Positions 19,599 through 29,585 of a stretch of DNA of 64,000 bases are shown here, in pieces. The notes beneath the pieces are model-generated. The model saw only the letters and a list, made by a program, of their open reading frames with translations. It was not told the origin of the DNA and made no database searches. This DNA is from Photorhabdus khanii NC19 (GTDB taxonomy: Bacteria; Pseudomonadota; Gammaproteobacteria; Enterobacterales; Enterobacteriaceae): contig NZ_AYSJ01000014.1 in the NCBI RefSeq assembly GCF_000517265.1, positions 546,740-610,739 of the forward strand, read 5' to 3'. The stretch's first letter is position 1. Every line of letters begins with the position of its first letter. The position numbers and the translations under genes were made by a program.

Positions 19599-20965
19599 TG
19601 ACTTGCTGATCGTTTTTTACGTTCTTTCTTAATTTTAATCACTTCACTCTCAATCCATCCATCTTGTAACCGGGTTCTCAAAGTATCACCAACATGGACT
19701 TGTTTGGTTTGTTTCAGTAATTTTCCATCAGGGGCTTCGCTGATGCTGTAACCACGGGCCAGTGTTGCCAGTGGGCTGACGGCTTCCATTCGTGAACAGG
19801 AGACAGCAAATTTTTCTCTGGAACGGCTGATTTGTCGTTCGATTGTTTGTCTTAGCCGAAAATATTGTTGCTGAACCTGTTGGCTATACTGACGGATCTG
19901 CTGACTGGGTTCTGAATACCAGAGCCGTTGTTGCAATTTCTCATAAGCCAGATCGCTTTGTCGCAAATGTCGTTGCAAGCTGTCAGTGAGCCGTTGGCGT
20001 AAACTGACCAGTAAGTTTTGCTGACGCGCCAACCGTAAATGAGGGTGCTGCTGCTGTAAACGGTGAGATAACAGGCTGAAAACCTGCTGTTTCTGTGCAA
20101 AGAAGTAATCCATTACCATTTCCAATCGCTGTTGTTGTGACTGGATTTGACGTAACAATTCGAGCTGATTACGGCTGACCAATTCAGCGGCTGCTGATGG
20201 TGTCGAGGCCCGCAAATCTGCCACGAAATCAGCAATGGTAACATCCGTTTCATGGCCTACTGCACTGACTATCGGAATATCACTGTGAAAAATTGCTCTG
20301 GCGACACGTTCATCATTGAAACTCCATAAATCTTCCAACGAACCACCACCGCGCCCGACGATCAATACATCACATTCCTGCCTTTCATTAGCTAATTCGA
20401 TCGCCCGAATAATCTGTAGTGGTGCTTCGGTTCCTTGAACGGCTGTTGGATAAATGACGATTGGCAATGAGGGATCACGGCGTTGCAAAATATTTAGAAT
20501 ATCATGCAGGGCGGCACCACTGGCGGATGTAATCACCCCAAGCTGTTGAGCCGGAGAGGGAAGGGGTTTCTTATGACTCTGAGCAAATAATCCTTCGTCA
20601 CTGAGTTTCTGTTTCAATAATTCAAACTGTTGCTGTAACAGGCCATCACCGGCGGGTTGCATACTTTCAACAATAAGCTGATAGTCCCCCCTGGGTTCAT
20701 AAAGCGTAATTGCCGCGCGAACTAAAACCTGCTGACCATTTTGTGGCTTGAATGTCACCCGTTGATTACTACTGCGAAACATGGCGGCCCGCACCTGAGC
20801 ACGTTCATCTTTCAGGGTGAAATACCAGTGGCCGGAGGAGGGTTGAGAAAAATTCGATATTTCAGCACTCAACCAAATTCTGCCCATTTCCATTTCGAGC
20901 AGTTGACGGACAGTCTGATTGAGGCGACTGACAGAAAAAATTCCAGTGTTAGAAGGTAGTGACAT
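19592..20965 (-). CDS. xseA: Exodeoxyribonuclease VII large subunit XseA
   Basis: A 457-residue subunit of exonuclease VII, which degrades single-stranded DNA to acid-soluble oligonucleotides with XseB. The N-terminal OB-fold ([30 protein letters not shown]) is followed by the conserved catalytic region ([52 protein letters not shown]) and a long Gln-rich coiled coil. It ends in the LARGYSI and GWIESEV family motifs. The start giving [17 protein letters not shown] fits the E. coli protein. It diverges from guaB, as in E. coli. Confidence 0.96.
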   Translation of the reverse strand: MSLPSNTGIFSVSRLNQTVRQLLEMEMGRIWLSAEISNFSQPSSGHWYFTLKDERAQVRAAMFRSSNQRVTFKPQNGQQVLVRAAITLYEPRGDYQLIVESMQPAGDGLLQQQFELLKQKLSDEGLFAQSHKKPLPSPAQQLGVITSASGAALHDILNILQRRDPSLPIVIYPTAVQGTEAPLQIIRAIELANERQECDVLIVGRGGGSLEDLWSFNDERVARAIFHSDIPIVSAVGHETDVTIADFVADLRASTPSAAAELVSRNQLELLRQIQSQQQRLEMVMDYFFAQKQQVFSLLSHRLQQQHPHLRLARQQNLLVSLRQRLTDSLQRHLRQSDLAYEKLQQRLWYSEPSQQIRQYSQQVQQQYFRLRQTIERQISRSREKFAVSCSRMEAVSPLATLARGYSISEAPDGKLLKQTKQVHVGDTLRTRLQDGWIESEVIKIKKERKKRSASQK

Positions 20966-21057
20966 GTGAGCCAGATCAAATTCCAAAACAAGGGTTTAAT
21001 TCACCGATACTAACGTTCGTTATGAAGTAAGCAAGAAATTTTTTAATAAAATGCTGG

Positions 21058-21083
21058 AGGCAACCGATTACGTTCTGTATAAT
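21058..21083 (+). promoter_or_regulatory. PurR-type operator and -10 box of guaBA
   Basis: AGGCAACCGATTACGT (21058-21073) matches the PurR consensus ANGCAANCGNTTNCNT at every defined position. A perfect TATAAT lies at 21078-21083, 55 bases before the guaB start. The -35 region is poor, so the operator overlaps the promoter spacer and upstream element. Repression by PurR with purine corepressor is predicted, as known for E. coli guaBA. Confidence 0.8.
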
Positions 21084-21137
21084 GCCGCGGCAATATTTTA
21101 TTCCTTAAATTGTCCGCAGCCTGGTGAGATATTGCTT

Positions 21138-22604
21138 ATGTTACGAATTAAAAAAGAAGCTTTAACCTTTGACGATGTTTTGTTAATTCCTGCCCACTCT
21201 TCTGTTCTGCCTAACACTGCTGATCTATCTACTCGACTGACTTCCACTATTCGTCTGAATGTTCCTATGCTGTCTGCGGCTATGGATACCGTGACTGAAT
21301 CCGGCTTGGCTATTGCGCTGGCTCAGGAAGGCGGAATTGGTTTTATTCATAAAAATATGTCTATTGAGCGCCAGGCAGAAGAAGTTAGCCGGGTGAAAAA
21401 ACATGAGAGTGGTGTTGTGACAAATCCCGTCACGGTGGCTCCTAAGACAACGCTGCGTGAAGTTCAGGCACTGACAGAGCGTAATGGTTTTGCTGGCTAT
21501 CCTGTTGTAACGGAAGGAAATGAGTTGGTTGGTATTATTACGGGTCGTGACGTACGTTTCGTTACCGATCTGGATCAGCCGGTTACTGCGGTAATGACAC
21601 CCAAAGAGCGTCTGGTAACGGTAAAAGAAGGTGAAGCCCGTGATGTTGTGTTGCAGAAAATGCACGAAAAACGAGTTGAGAAAGCGCTGGTGGTTGATGA
21701 AGACTTTCACCTGCTTGGCATGATCACGGTTAAGGATTTCCAGAAAGCGGAACGTAAACCTAATGCCTGTAAGGATAAGCATGGACGTTTACGCGTTGGG
21801 GCCGCAGTTGGTGCGGGTGCCGGTAATGAAGAGCGCGTTGATGCGTTGGTTGCCGCGGGTATTGATGTTCTGCTGATTGATTCATCACACGGTCATTCTG
21901 AAGGTGTATTGCTGCGTATTCGTGAAACCCGCGCTAAATACCCAAATCTACAGATTATTGGCGGTAACGTGGCGACGGGAGAAGGTGCAAAAGCGTTGGT
22001 AGCGGCTGGAGTCAATGCGGTTAAAGTCGGAATTGGCCCTGGTTCTATATGTACTACCCGTATTGTGACGGGTGTCGGTGTGCCGCAAATTACCGCTATT
22101 TCTGATGCAGTTGAAGCGCTGGAAGGCACAGGTATTCCGGTTATTGCTGATGGTGGTATTCGTTTCTCCGGTGATATTGCAAAAGCGATTGCCGCAGGGG
22201 CCTCCTGTGTCATGGTCGGTTCCATGTTGGCAGGAACGGAAGAATCCCCAGGAGAAATCGAGTTGTTCCAGGGGCGTTCATTTAAATCTTATCGTGGAAT
22301 GGGTTCTCTGGGCGCGATGTCTAAAGGTTCTTCCGATCGCTATTTCCAAACTGATAATGCCGCAGACAAACTGGTACCGGAAGGCATTGAAGGGCGTGTT
22401 GCCTATAAGGGGTTGCTGAAAAACATTATCCATCAGCAAATGGGAGGCCTGCGTTCCTGTATGGGGCTGACTGGCTGTGCAACTATTGATGAATTGAGAA
22501 CCAAAGCCGAATTTGTTCGCATTAGTGGTGCGGGTATTCAGGAAAGCCACGTTCACGATGTAACCATCACCAAAGAGTCGCCAAACTACCGGTTAGGCCT
22601 GTAA
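21138..22604 (+). CDS. guaB: Inosine-5'-monophosphate dehydrogenase GuaB
   Basis: A 488-residue enzyme converting IMP to XMP with NAD+, the committed step of GTP synthesis. The barrel is interrupted by two CBS domains (about residues 95-200). The catalytic cysteine lies in [13 protein letters not shown] and the mobile flap region in [17 protein letters not shown]. The ATG giving [16 protein letters not shown] reproduces the E. coli start and length exactly; an upstream 29-codon extension runs through the promoter and is not used. It forms the guaBA operon with guaA. Confidence 0.97.
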   Translation: MLRIKKEALTFDDVLLIPAHSSVLPNTADLSTRLTSTIRLNVPMLSAAMDTVTESGLAIALAQEGGIGFIHKNMSIERQAEEVSRVKKHESGVVTNPVTVAPKTTLREVQALTERNGFAGYPVVTEGNELVGIITGRDVRFVTDLDQPVTAVMTPKERLVTVKEGEARDVVLQKMHEKRVEKALVVDEDFHLLGMITVKDFQKAERKPNACKDKHGRLRVGAAVGAGAGNEERVDALVAAGIDVLLIDSSHGHSEGVLLRIRETRAKYPNLQIIGGNVATGEGAKALVAAGVNAVKVGIGPGSICTTRIVTGVGVPQITAISDAVEALEGTGIPVIADGGIRFSGDIAKAIAAGASCVMVGSMLAGTEESPGEIELFQGRSFKSYRGMGSLGAMSKGSSDRYFQTDNAADKLVPEGIEGRVAYKGLLKNIIHQQMGGLRSCMGLTGCATIDELRTKAEFVRISGAGIQESHVHDVTITKESPNYRLGL

Positions 22605-22616
22605 TTCATATTTATT

Positions 22617-22636
22617 GTGGCTCCTGTAGGAGCCAC
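22617..22636 (+). terminator. Intercistronic hairpin between guaB and guaA
   Basis: GTGGCTCC and GGAGCCAC pair perfectly around a TGTA loop 13 bases after the guaB stop, followed by a T-rich stretch. It may be a partial terminator or an mRNA-stabilising stem. Confidence 0.6.
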
Positions 22637-22682
22637 CTATCTTCTTTGTTCTTATTCACTTGTTTTTTGGAATTCGCCGCAC

Positions 22683-24260
22683 ATGACAACAAATATCCAT
22701 CAGCACCGTATTCTTATCCTTGATTTTGGTTCGCAATATACTCAGTTGATTGCTCGCCGGATCCGTGAAATCGGAGTTTACTGTGAACTTTGGGCATGGG
22801 ATGTAACGGAAGAACAAATCCGCGAATTCAATCCAAGCGGTATTATTCTTTCTGGTGGCCCGGAAAGTACTACAGAGCAGGGAAGTCCGCGTGCACCTGA
22901 ATATGTTTTTGATGCCAATATTCCTGTACTGGGTGTCTGCTATGGCATGCAAACTATGTCGATGCAATGCGGTGGTCAGGTAGAAAGTTCTACTGAACGT
23001 GAATTTGGTTATGCTCAGGTTGAAATTAAAGCGGAAAGTGCATTGCTTCGTGGTATCCAGGATTCGTTGAATGAGCAGGGTAAACCGTTACTGGATGTAT
23101 GGATGAGTCATGGTGATAAAGTCACTGCAATCCCGGCGGATTTTATCACTATTGCCAGCACTGATACCTGCCCGTTTGCCATTATCGCGAATGAAGAAAA
23201 ACGTTTTTATGGTGTACAGTTCCATCCGGAAGTCACCCATACCCATCAAGGGCAACGCATACTGGAACGTTTTGTATTGGATATTTGCCAATGTGAAGCT
23301 CTGTGGACTCCGGCTTCTATTATTGAAGATGCGGTTATACGTCTGCGTGAACAGATTGGTGATGATCACGTTATTTTGGGGTTGTCCGGTGGTGTTGATT
23401 CCTCTGTTACCGCGTTATTACTGCATCGTGCAATTGGTAAACGCTTGACTTGTGTATTTGTCGATAACGGTTTACTGCGTTTGAATGAAGCCGATCAAGT
23501 GATGGAAATGTTTGCCGGTAAATTTGGGCTGAATATCGTCCATGTTCCTGCAGAAGATCGCTTCCTTACTGCATTGGCTGGCATCAATGATCCGGAAGAA
23601 AAACGCAAAACCATTGGCCGTGTGTTTATTGAAGTGTTTGATCAAGAGGCAAGTAAACAGACTCAGGTTAAATGGTTGGCACAGGGCACTATTTACCCGG
23701 ATGTGATTGAATCAGCGGCCTCTGCGACAGGTAAAGCACACGTCATCAAATCTCACCATAACGTAGGTGGTTTGCCGGAAGAGATGAAACTGGGTCTGGT
23801 GGAACCTCTGAAAGAGTTGTTCAAAGATGAAGTTCGCAAGATTGGCCTGGAGCTGGGATTGCCTTATGACATGCTGAACCGCCATCCATTCCCAGGTCCT
23901 GGTCTGGGGGTTCGTGTCTTGGGTGAAGTGAAGAAAGAGTACTGTGATCTGCTGCGTCGTGCGGATGCTATCTTTATTGAAGAACTGCACAAAGCTGATT
24001 TATACAATAAGGTAAGCCAGGCATTTACTGTATTCCTGCCGGTTCGTTCTGTGGGTGTTATGGGGGATGGCCGTAAATATGACTGGGTTGTCTCTTTACG
24101 TGCAGTAGAAACAGTCGATTTCATGACTGCACATTGGGCGCATTTACCTTATGATTTCCTTGGCCGGGTTTCTAACCGGATCATCAATGAAGTCAATGGA
24201 ATTTCAAGAGTTGTATATGATGTCAGCGGTAAACCGCCTGCGACGATTGAGTGGGAATAG
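22683..24260 (+). CDS. guaA: GMP synthase (glutamine-hydrolysing) GuaA
   Basis: A 525-residue enzyme that aminates XMP to GMP using glutamine and ATP. The class I glutamine amidotransferase domain carries GVCYGMQTM with the nucleophilic cysteine and the catalytic FHPEVTHT. The ATP-pyrophosphatase domain carries GLSGGVDSS. The dimerisation domain ends in [20 protein letters not shown] and PPATIEWE. The ATG at 22683 matches the E. coli start ([23 protein letters not shown]). Its 3' end is a known integration hotspot for genomic islands, and an accessory block follows here. Confidence 0.97.
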   Translation: MTTNIHQHRILILDFGSQYTQLIARRIREIGVYCELWAWDVTEEQIREFNPSGIILSGGPESTTEQGSPRAPEYVFDANIPVLGVCYGMQTMSMQCGGQVESSTEREFGYAQVEIKAESALLRGIQDSLNEQGKPLLDVWMSHGDKVTAIPADFITIASTDTCPFAIIANEEKRFYGVQFHPEVTHTHQGQRILERFVLDICQCEALWTPASIIEDAVIRLREQIGDDHVILGLSGGVDSSVTALLLHRAIGKRLTCVFVDNGLLRLNEADQVMEMFAGKFGLNIVHVPAEDRFLTALAGINDPEEKRKTIGRVFIEVFDQEASKQTQVKWLAQGTIYPDVIESAASATGKAHVIKSHHNVGGLPEEMKLGLVEPLKELFKDEVRKIGLELGLPYDMLNRHPFPGPGLGVRVLGEVKKEYCDLLRRADAIFIEELHKADLYNKVSQAFTVFLPVRSVGVMGDGRKYDWVVSLRAVETVDFMTAHWAHLPYDFLGRVSNRIINEVNGISRVVYDVSGKPPATIEWE

Positions 24261-24273
24261 TACTACAGCATCC

Positions 24274-24299
24274 AAGGACGTCTCAGGACGTCCTTTTAA
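24274..24299 (+). terminator. Rho-independent terminator of guaBA
   Basis: AAGGACG (24274-24280) and CGTCCTT (24289-24295) form a stem directly followed by TTTTAATTTAATT, 13 bases after the guaA stop. Confidence 0.8.
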
Positions 24300-24416
24300 T
24301 TTAATTGAAACAATAAATTGATCACATTCCTCTGTCTGAAAGAATCCAACGAAAATCACTTGCATACAGCTATTTCTACCGTGACTGGTTATGAGAAAAA
24401 ATTATAGGGAAATGCT

Positions 24417-24840
24417 ATGTTGACGGAAACTAAGCTCAAGCTTCTGAAACCTAGGGACAAAACCTATAAGCCGCTCAAAATACCGAGATCTGTCTATGGC
24501 CGATAATCGAAAACTGTCTCCAAAAGGTATGGTCGGAAACCTGTTTTTGGCTGGAAAAGGCCCGAGCGTATTTATGCCAGAATGTTTTCAAAACACCACA
24601 AGGAAAATCATGTAAAAACAAAACATTGGATGCGTGTTTTGAAAGACTTAATTCTTAAGATCCTGTATATAAGCAGCCCCTAGGTCATATCGCAAAAAGA
24701 TCACTTGATAAACTTTATACTCAAAATAGAAAGGAGGCTATTAAACAACCAGCTATCTTGGACAAAGAAGTCTATGATGGCGTATCGCATCAAAAAGAAA
24801 GGTTGAGTGCCGAGAATGTTGCTGAAAGGGAGGCATGATA
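24417..24840 (+). pseudogene. Integrase-like remnant behind guaA
   Basis: The frame opening at 24417 reads MLTETKLKLLKPRDKTYK, closely resembling the N-terminal arm-binding (DUF4102) domain of P4-type tyrosine integrases. It then degenerates and stops after 29 codons. The following ~330 bases contain short open stretches in several frames but no recognisable catalytic motifs, so most of the gene is lost or scrambled. The position directly behind guaA, an island integration site, fits a decayed island integrase. Only the first ~18 residues support the call. Confidence 0.5.
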
Positions 24841-24925
24841 GATGTAAGCATTAGCTACTAAAAGACCTGGTATGATGCTCTATTATTTGATAAAGTTTAT
24901 ATATGGAAGACCGAGAAATGAACAT

Positions 24926-26251
24926 ATGAACTTAACAGAAAGAGATAGTGCATTGTTGAATAAAGTTACTTCTTATTCAAGGGGTAATGAAGCTTATTGG
25001 TCGTTTAAAGGTAGGGCAAAAAGGCAATACTGTCATGCTCTGATTCAGTATCCAGCAATGATGGTTCCAGCAATGCAGGGGGAGCTCATTGACGCCGTAT
25101 TAGAAACAGATTTAAATGTAAAAAGCATAATCGACCCGTTTGTGGGTTCAGGAACTACACTTGGCGAAGCTATGTGTAGAGGTCTTGACTTTGTTGGAAT
25201 AGATATTAATCCTCTTTCAATTTTGGCTTGTGAAGTTAAGAGCGGGCCATTATATATTGATGCATTTAACTTAAAATACAGTGTCCTAACAAAAAAAGTA
25301 CAGAATGATAAAAGCATAGATGTAGCTGTTCAGATAAAAAATATTGATAAGTGGTTTACTAAAGAGGTTCAACAGGACTTAAGTAAGTTATATAGAGCCA
25401 TACAAGCTGAAAAATCGAAATGGGCGAGGAAAATTTTTTGGTTGTGTATGAGTAACACTGTTCGGACGGTTTGTAACTCAAGAGGATCAACTTTTAAACT
25501 ACATATTAAGTCAAGTGAGCAGATTGGGAGTACACCAAATACACTAGAGGTATTTGCAAAGAACATTGAGAAAAGCATAGTTGCTTTAAAACAGCAAAAA
25601 GCAGTACTTGAAGAAATGGGAAATCTAAGGAGAGCAATTTCTAAGAGTAAAGTGAGTATCATGCATGCGGATACATCAAAAACAATGAAGAAAAACTTCC
25701 AGTGTGATTTGCTCGTAAGCTCTCCTCCCTACGGAGATAACAACACTACAGTTACGTATGGGCAGTTCTCATATTTATCCTTAAAGTGGATTGATGAGAG
25801 GGATATAGATAACTTAGAGATTAAAGGCTTGTTGGAAAACCAAAATAAAATTGATTCAAGCAGTCTTGGTGGTTCTCTAAGGCAAGCTTCTGAAAAACTA
25901 GAGTCTCTAAGGTGTAAGTCTCCATCATTAATTAGGGCTGTAAATGAAATTCAAGAAGTTAATCCTGATAATATTAAAAAATTAATTACTTTTATTTTTG
26001 ATTTAGATCTTGCTTTGGATAACTCATTATTAAATCTCCGGGATAATGCATATATGATATGGACCTTAGGTAACAGGAGAATATCTAATATAGAAATACC
26101 ATTAGATAGTATCATGAAGGAGCTTTTGGAGTACAAAGGTTGTAGTTTTATACATCAGATAGAAAGAGAGATTCCATCTAAAAGAATGGCAATAAAAAAT
26201 AACATTGCAAGTACAATGGATAAAGAATTAATCCTTATGATGAGGAAGTAG
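24926..26251 (+). CDS. DNA methyltransferase (N4-cytosine/N6-adenine type)
   Basis: About 441 residues from the ATG at 24926, which has a purine-rich upstream stretch; an in-frame ATG at 24872 would add 18 residues. SAM-binding motif I DPFVGSGTTLGEA lies near residue 70, followed by FVGIDINPLS. The catalytic motif IV SPPYGDN lies near residue 266. Motif I preceding SPPY shows the order used by one class of amino-methyltransferases, and SPPY favours N4-cytosine. No nuclease domain is seen. The gene is AT-rich compared with the flanking core genes and is followed 84 bases later by a GHKL ATPase gene on the same strand, suggesting a two-gene restriction- or defence-like unit. Confidence 0.85.
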   Translation: MNLTERDSALLNKVTSYSRGNEAYWSFKGRAKRQYCHALIQYPAMMVPAMQGELIDAVLETDLNVKSIIDPFVGSGTTLGEAMCRGLDFVGIDINPLSILACEVKSGPLYIDAFNLKYSVLTKKVQNDKSIDVAVQIKNIDKWFTKEVQQDLSKLYRAIQAEKSKWARKIFWLCMSNTVRTVCNSRGSTFKLHIKSSEQIGSTPNTLEVFAKNIEKSIVALKQQKAVLEEMGNLRRAISKSKVSIMHADTSKTMKKNFQCDLLVSSPPYGDNNTTVTYGQFSYLSLKWIDERDIDNLEIKGLLENQNKIDSSSLGGSLRQASEKLESLRCKSPSLIRAVNEIQEVNPDNIKKLITFIFDLDLALDNSLLNLRDNAYMIWTLGNRRISNIEIPLDSIMKELLEYKGCSFIHQIEREIPSKRMAIKNNIASTMDKELILMMRK

Positions 26252-26335
26252 CGCTTGACTTTTCGGATTATTTTCTATGTGATCTTTCTTGATTTTATTT
26301 ATAACGATTGTTTTTGAAAAAGGAAAGTTTATTAT

Positions 26336-28408
26336 ATGTCGTTTGCATCACTTAAGTTTGGTGGAAAGTTAATTGAGGAACTTTCTCAAAAAATTCCTTC
26401 GTCGTTATTTGCTTTAAATGAGTTAATAAAAAACGCATATGATGCATTTTCTCCTGATGTCACAATTAAAGTTTCTCTATCACAGCAGACGATCATTATT
26501 TCTGACAGAGGAAATGGTATGGGGGAAAGTGAAATTAAGTCACTATTTCACATATCAAAAAGTACAAAAAGCTACGGGCATGAGGTACAACAAGATGGTA
26601 TAACAAGAATTATTCAAGGTTCCAAAGGACTAGGCTTTCTTTCAGCATTTAAGTTTGGAGATAAGGTCGAGTGGAATACATGTAAAAATGGGGTGCGTAG
26701 CATATTCTCTGTAAGAAAATCAGACCTTGTCTCTAAGGAGGATGTCTCTGGCGTTGAAATACCAATAGTCACAGATATCGGAACAGGAAATGGTACTGAA
26801 ATTACAGTTTATGCAAGTAAAGAAGAAATAAATAAACTGCTATTGGATTTGTCTGATGAAAAAGTGACTGAAAAGCTAGCTGCATCAGTAATAGATGAAT
26901 CATTTAATATAAATATAGAAATAGAAAACAAGCAAAAGATAGTTTCTACAAATAAGCTAAAGTCGTTTACGTTGGAAAGTGAAGACAGTCAACTATTCTA
27001 TGTGAAATATGACTCTTTTAAGGAAAAAGTGGAGTTTTTCCATAAGGGACAACTTTTAAGAACTTTGCCTTTTTCTATAGAACGAGCTGATTACTCAATT
27101 AGTTTAGAGTTGGTTATTTTTCATTTTCAAAAAGGAAAAACTTCAAAAGTAGTATCGGAACTCTATAAAAGGGTTCATGATAATGCTCTTCACCCCCTTA
27201 TATATATTAACAGAAACCTTTTCAATAATATAATCATATTTGATCCTGATGTATTAAGGAAGAAAAGTTCGGGTGATACGCTCGCTCAAATGATTGGTAG
27301 AGTATGTATTCGAAGTCAAAGTGAAGACATTGAGTTTAACTCAGATAGAACTAACTTTGTTGATAACAATTTAACCAGAAGTTTGGTTAAGAATCTTAGA
27401 CGCCTGAATGAGTCTATCCAAACAAACGGTGCTGAGTTAAAGAAAGGACTAAAAAATACCAAAAAATTAGTATTAACGGGAAAAGCTATCCCGGATAAGG
27501 CAACTATAGAACCCAAAAATAAGACAGCGTTGATACTTATAGATAGAAAGAAACCAGCCAACTTTTATATTCCCTCGGAACAAATTGATCTAGATGAATA
27601 TATTTTTCAAGTAAGAAATAGCAAGGGTGAAGAGGTAGATAAAAGTGATGTTGAGATCAAGGTTGATGGGGAACTTCTTACTAACAGAGTGTTGATATCG
27701 ATTGAACATCCGCGTGAAATAAAGGTTAGTTATAGATATAGAGATGAAATTACAGGCCTTGTTTCTACGGAGATTACACTTTCTTTTGAGAAACAAATTT
27801 CCAACATTTCAGGAGATGTACGGAATAAATCTTTATTTACAATACAGTCTGGATCTGGTTATAAAGTTAGAATTGAAACTGTGTCAGATCTTATTTACGC
27901 TATAGATAAAGTGTATTCAACAAGATCTAAAGAAGAGTATCTATCACTAATAGCGTGCTCAATTAGAGCTATTTTTGAAATCTCTACGGATAAAGTATTG
28001 AGGACTCATAATCAATTATTTACGAAGTTCAATACAAAACTATATAGTGCGACAACTAAGAGAGAGGTGAAAGATAGCCTGTTGAGAGATGTGGTACACG
28101 TGCTTGCTTTGGTTAAGGAAAACCCGGAGCTAAGAACGAAAATATCAGAAGCTTTAGATATTAATTTTTCTACATTCACTAATTCATTGAGCATTAATGA
28201 TTTCAAAGTTGCTATAAAAAACTCACATGTTGGAGCCCATCAATCAACTAGGTTTTTATCAAAGCCTAAAATAGAAACTTGTGCTGATGCCTGTGGATTT
28301 TTCGCAGTGATCTGTGACGTGTTGATAAATATAGACAAGAGTGAAATCAGCAAGTTAGATATAATCAAAGTTGTTGAGTCAGACTTAAATAGATACTTTG
28401 ACTCTTAG
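26336..28408 (+). CDS. GHKL (MORC/MutL/Hsp90-like) ATPase
   Basis: A 690-residue protein with an N-terminal Bergerat-fold ATPase: N-box ELIKNAYDA (about 28-36), G1 DRGNGMG (about 58-64), G2 GSKGLGFLSAFKFGD (about 97-111) and a G3-like GTEITVY (about 156). A middle all-alpha/beta part follows. The last ~170 residues are largely helical and contain SHVGAHQSTRFLS, reminiscent of HEPN-like or abortive-infection C-terminal domains, but no firm family can be given. MORC- and MutL-like GHKL proteins are known beside methyltransferases in predicted restriction-modification loci (Iyer and Aravind). Low GC and the island position support horizontal acquisition. Confidence 0.85.
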   Translation: MSFASLKFGGKLIEELSQKIPSSLFALNELIKNAYDAFSPDVTIKVSLSQQTIIISDRGNGMGESEIKSLFHISKSTKSYGHEVQQDGITRIIQGSKGLGFLSAFKFGDKVEWNTCKNGVRSIFSVRKSDLVSKEDVSGVEIPIVTDIGTGNGTEITVYASKEEINKLLLDLSDEKVTEKLAASVIDESFNINIEIENKQKIVSTNKLKSFTLESEDSQLFYVKYDSFKEKVEFFHKGQLLRTLPFSIERADYSISLELVIFHFQKGKTSKVVSELYKRVHDNALHPLIYINRNLFNNIIIFDPDVLRKKSSGDTLAQMIGRVCIRSQSEDIEFNSDRTNFVDNNLTRSLVKNLRRLNESIQTNGAELKKGLKNTKKLVLTGKAIPDKATIEPKNKTALILIDRKKPANFYIPSEQIDLDEYIFQVRNSKGEEVDKSDVEIKVDGELLTNRVLISIEHPREIKVSYRYRDEITGLVSTEITLSFEKQISNISGDVRNKSLFTIQSGSGYKVRIETVSDLIYAIDKVYSTRSKEEYLSLIACSIRAIFEISTDKVLRTHNQLFTKFNTKLYSATTKREVKDSLLRDVVHVLALVKENPELRTKISEALDINFSTFTNSLSINDFKVAIKNSHVGAHQSTRFLSKPKIETCADACGFFAVICDVLINIDKSEISKLDIIKVVESDLNRYFDS

Positions 28409-28487
28409 CTGGGTAGATTATAGGCGGTTAAATTTTGTCATCGTAATTAATAACGGAATCATCAGCTATCAAAAAGGTAGAAGTAGT

Positions 28488-28697
28488 ATGAAACTTTATT
28501 ACTCTCCCACAGAAGCTGGTGATGATCCTGCTTTTATTGCGCGTGCGCGTGGTGGTATGACTCAGGTGGCAAAAGATGCCGGTCTGTCTCGTGAGAGTTT
28601 ATACCGGGCGTTATCTGATGATGGCAACCCTGAGTTTGGTACTATTCTGAAAGTCGTTAAAGCATTAGGTTTGAAACTCCATGTGGCAGCGGCATAA
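28488..28697 (+). pseudogene. Truncated HigA/addiction-module antidote-like HTH protein
   Basis: A 69-codon frame containing MTQVAKDAGLSRESLYRAL and NPEFGTILKVVKALGLKLHV, the helix-turn-helix of putative addiction-module antidote proteins. Intact members are about 95-100 residues and read DPAFIAAALGDIARARGMTQ. Here DDPAFIARARGGMTQ lacks six residues, and the first ~25 residues are missing. No toxin gene is adjacent. It is probably a decayed orphan antitoxin, though a short functional DNA-binding protein cannot be excluded. Confidence 0.65.
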
Positions 28698-28772
28698 TAT
28701 TGACACAGAAAAGTGATAAATAACGTGTTATTTGCTGAGCTGTTAGTTAGTTGTGGAGAGAGGATAAAATTG

Positions 28773-28816
28773 AAAAGAGTGAACTAATACCGACTACAGA
28801 GAAGGTTCACTCTTTT
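28773..28816. terminator. Long-loop hairpin with terminator character
   Basis: AAAAGAGTGAAC (28773-28784) and GTTCACTCTTTT (28805-28816) are perfect 12-bp inverted arms with a 20-base loop, ending in a T run. It would end transcription from the ATPase/antitoxin side and possibly from the other side as well. Confidence 0.6.
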
Positions 28817-29195
28817 ACGGGTGTTGAAGTTAACGTCGTATATAAAGTTACAGATTCAGATAATTAACTAATAATTTCTTTATTTTTTTCATATCCTCCG
28901 AAGAAAACTCCAAAGACTGATACTACCTTTGTCTGCTGTAGTTTTTCTGCTGAACAATCAGATGCGAATGTACTTTCTAGATACTAACATCCACATTATC
29001 CAGACCTATATTTCCATTAATCCACTGATTAATGTTTTTCCCTGAAAATTGTGCCGCAGTATTTATTTTTTACTCTGGCCTATATTGATTTATCTTATAA
29101 ATAACGTTTCATAATTCTGCTACACATAACCATCTTCAACTCATTGTTATACATAGAATTATAAATGACATAGGATGTAGCACCATTTTGAAATC
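28817..29195. other. Gene-free island stretch
   Basis: About 380 bases without a supported gene. A short minus-strand frame ending at 28977 reads FSGKNINQWINGN and could be the tail of a lost gene, but it has no start and no recognised family. Confidence 0.3.
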
Positions 29196-29585
29196 TTATT
29201 TATACGATTGTGGATTTCTGTTCAAAACATAAATAATTAAAATCGTTGTTACAGTACCGCTTCCGATAATGCTTGCTAACCAATTATGTCCATTTAATCC
29301 TAATACTAAAGCAATAAATAGAGAGGTGAAAGTCAGTAACAGTCCACAATTTTGCCCTCTTATACCTTGTTTTATTGTTTGTTCTAAGGCAATTTTTTCC
29401 ATTTCATGCCTATGCTTCTGTTGTTGCTCGATCAAGATTAAGAATCTATCAGTGGCTCCCTTTGTATATCGTTCATAAATAGTTAATATTTCCGAATCAG
29501 GAAGCTGGTAATATAATGGGTTGATATCACTTGGATAGATTTGTTTATCTATTTTCGGGTGTTTTTTGTTTATTCTTTTGGTCAT
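29196..29585 (-). CDS. DUF2335-type membrane protein
   Basis: A 129-residue protein with a basic N-terminus (MTKRINKKHPKID), a Gln/Lys/Glu-rich helix (LIEQQQKHRHEMEKIALEQ) and two C-terminal membrane segments (CGLLLTFTSLFIALVLGL and SIIGSGTVTTILIIYVL). This layout is typical of DUF2335 predicted membrane proteins, whose function is not established; they are frequent in phage-like and accessory regions. The ATG at 29585 is preferred over one 13 codons upstream because it starts at the conserved N-terminus. It overlaps the upstream gene by 41 bases, so the two are translationally linked. Confidence 0.75.
   Translation of the reverse strand: MTKRINKKHPKIDKQIYPSDINPLYYQLPDSEILTIYERYTKGATDRFLILIEQQQKHRHEMEKIALEQTIKQGIRGQNCGLLLTFTSLFIALVLGLNGHNWLASIIGSGTVTTILIIYVLNRNPQSYK

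Noticed and set aside
21225..21782. 185-codon frame antisense to guaB
   Set aside because: It is fully covered by guaB, has atypical composition and no recognised motif.
28977..29068. Minus-strand frame ending GLDNVDVSI
   Set aside because: It has no start codon in frame and no recognised family; it is at most a tail of a lost gene.
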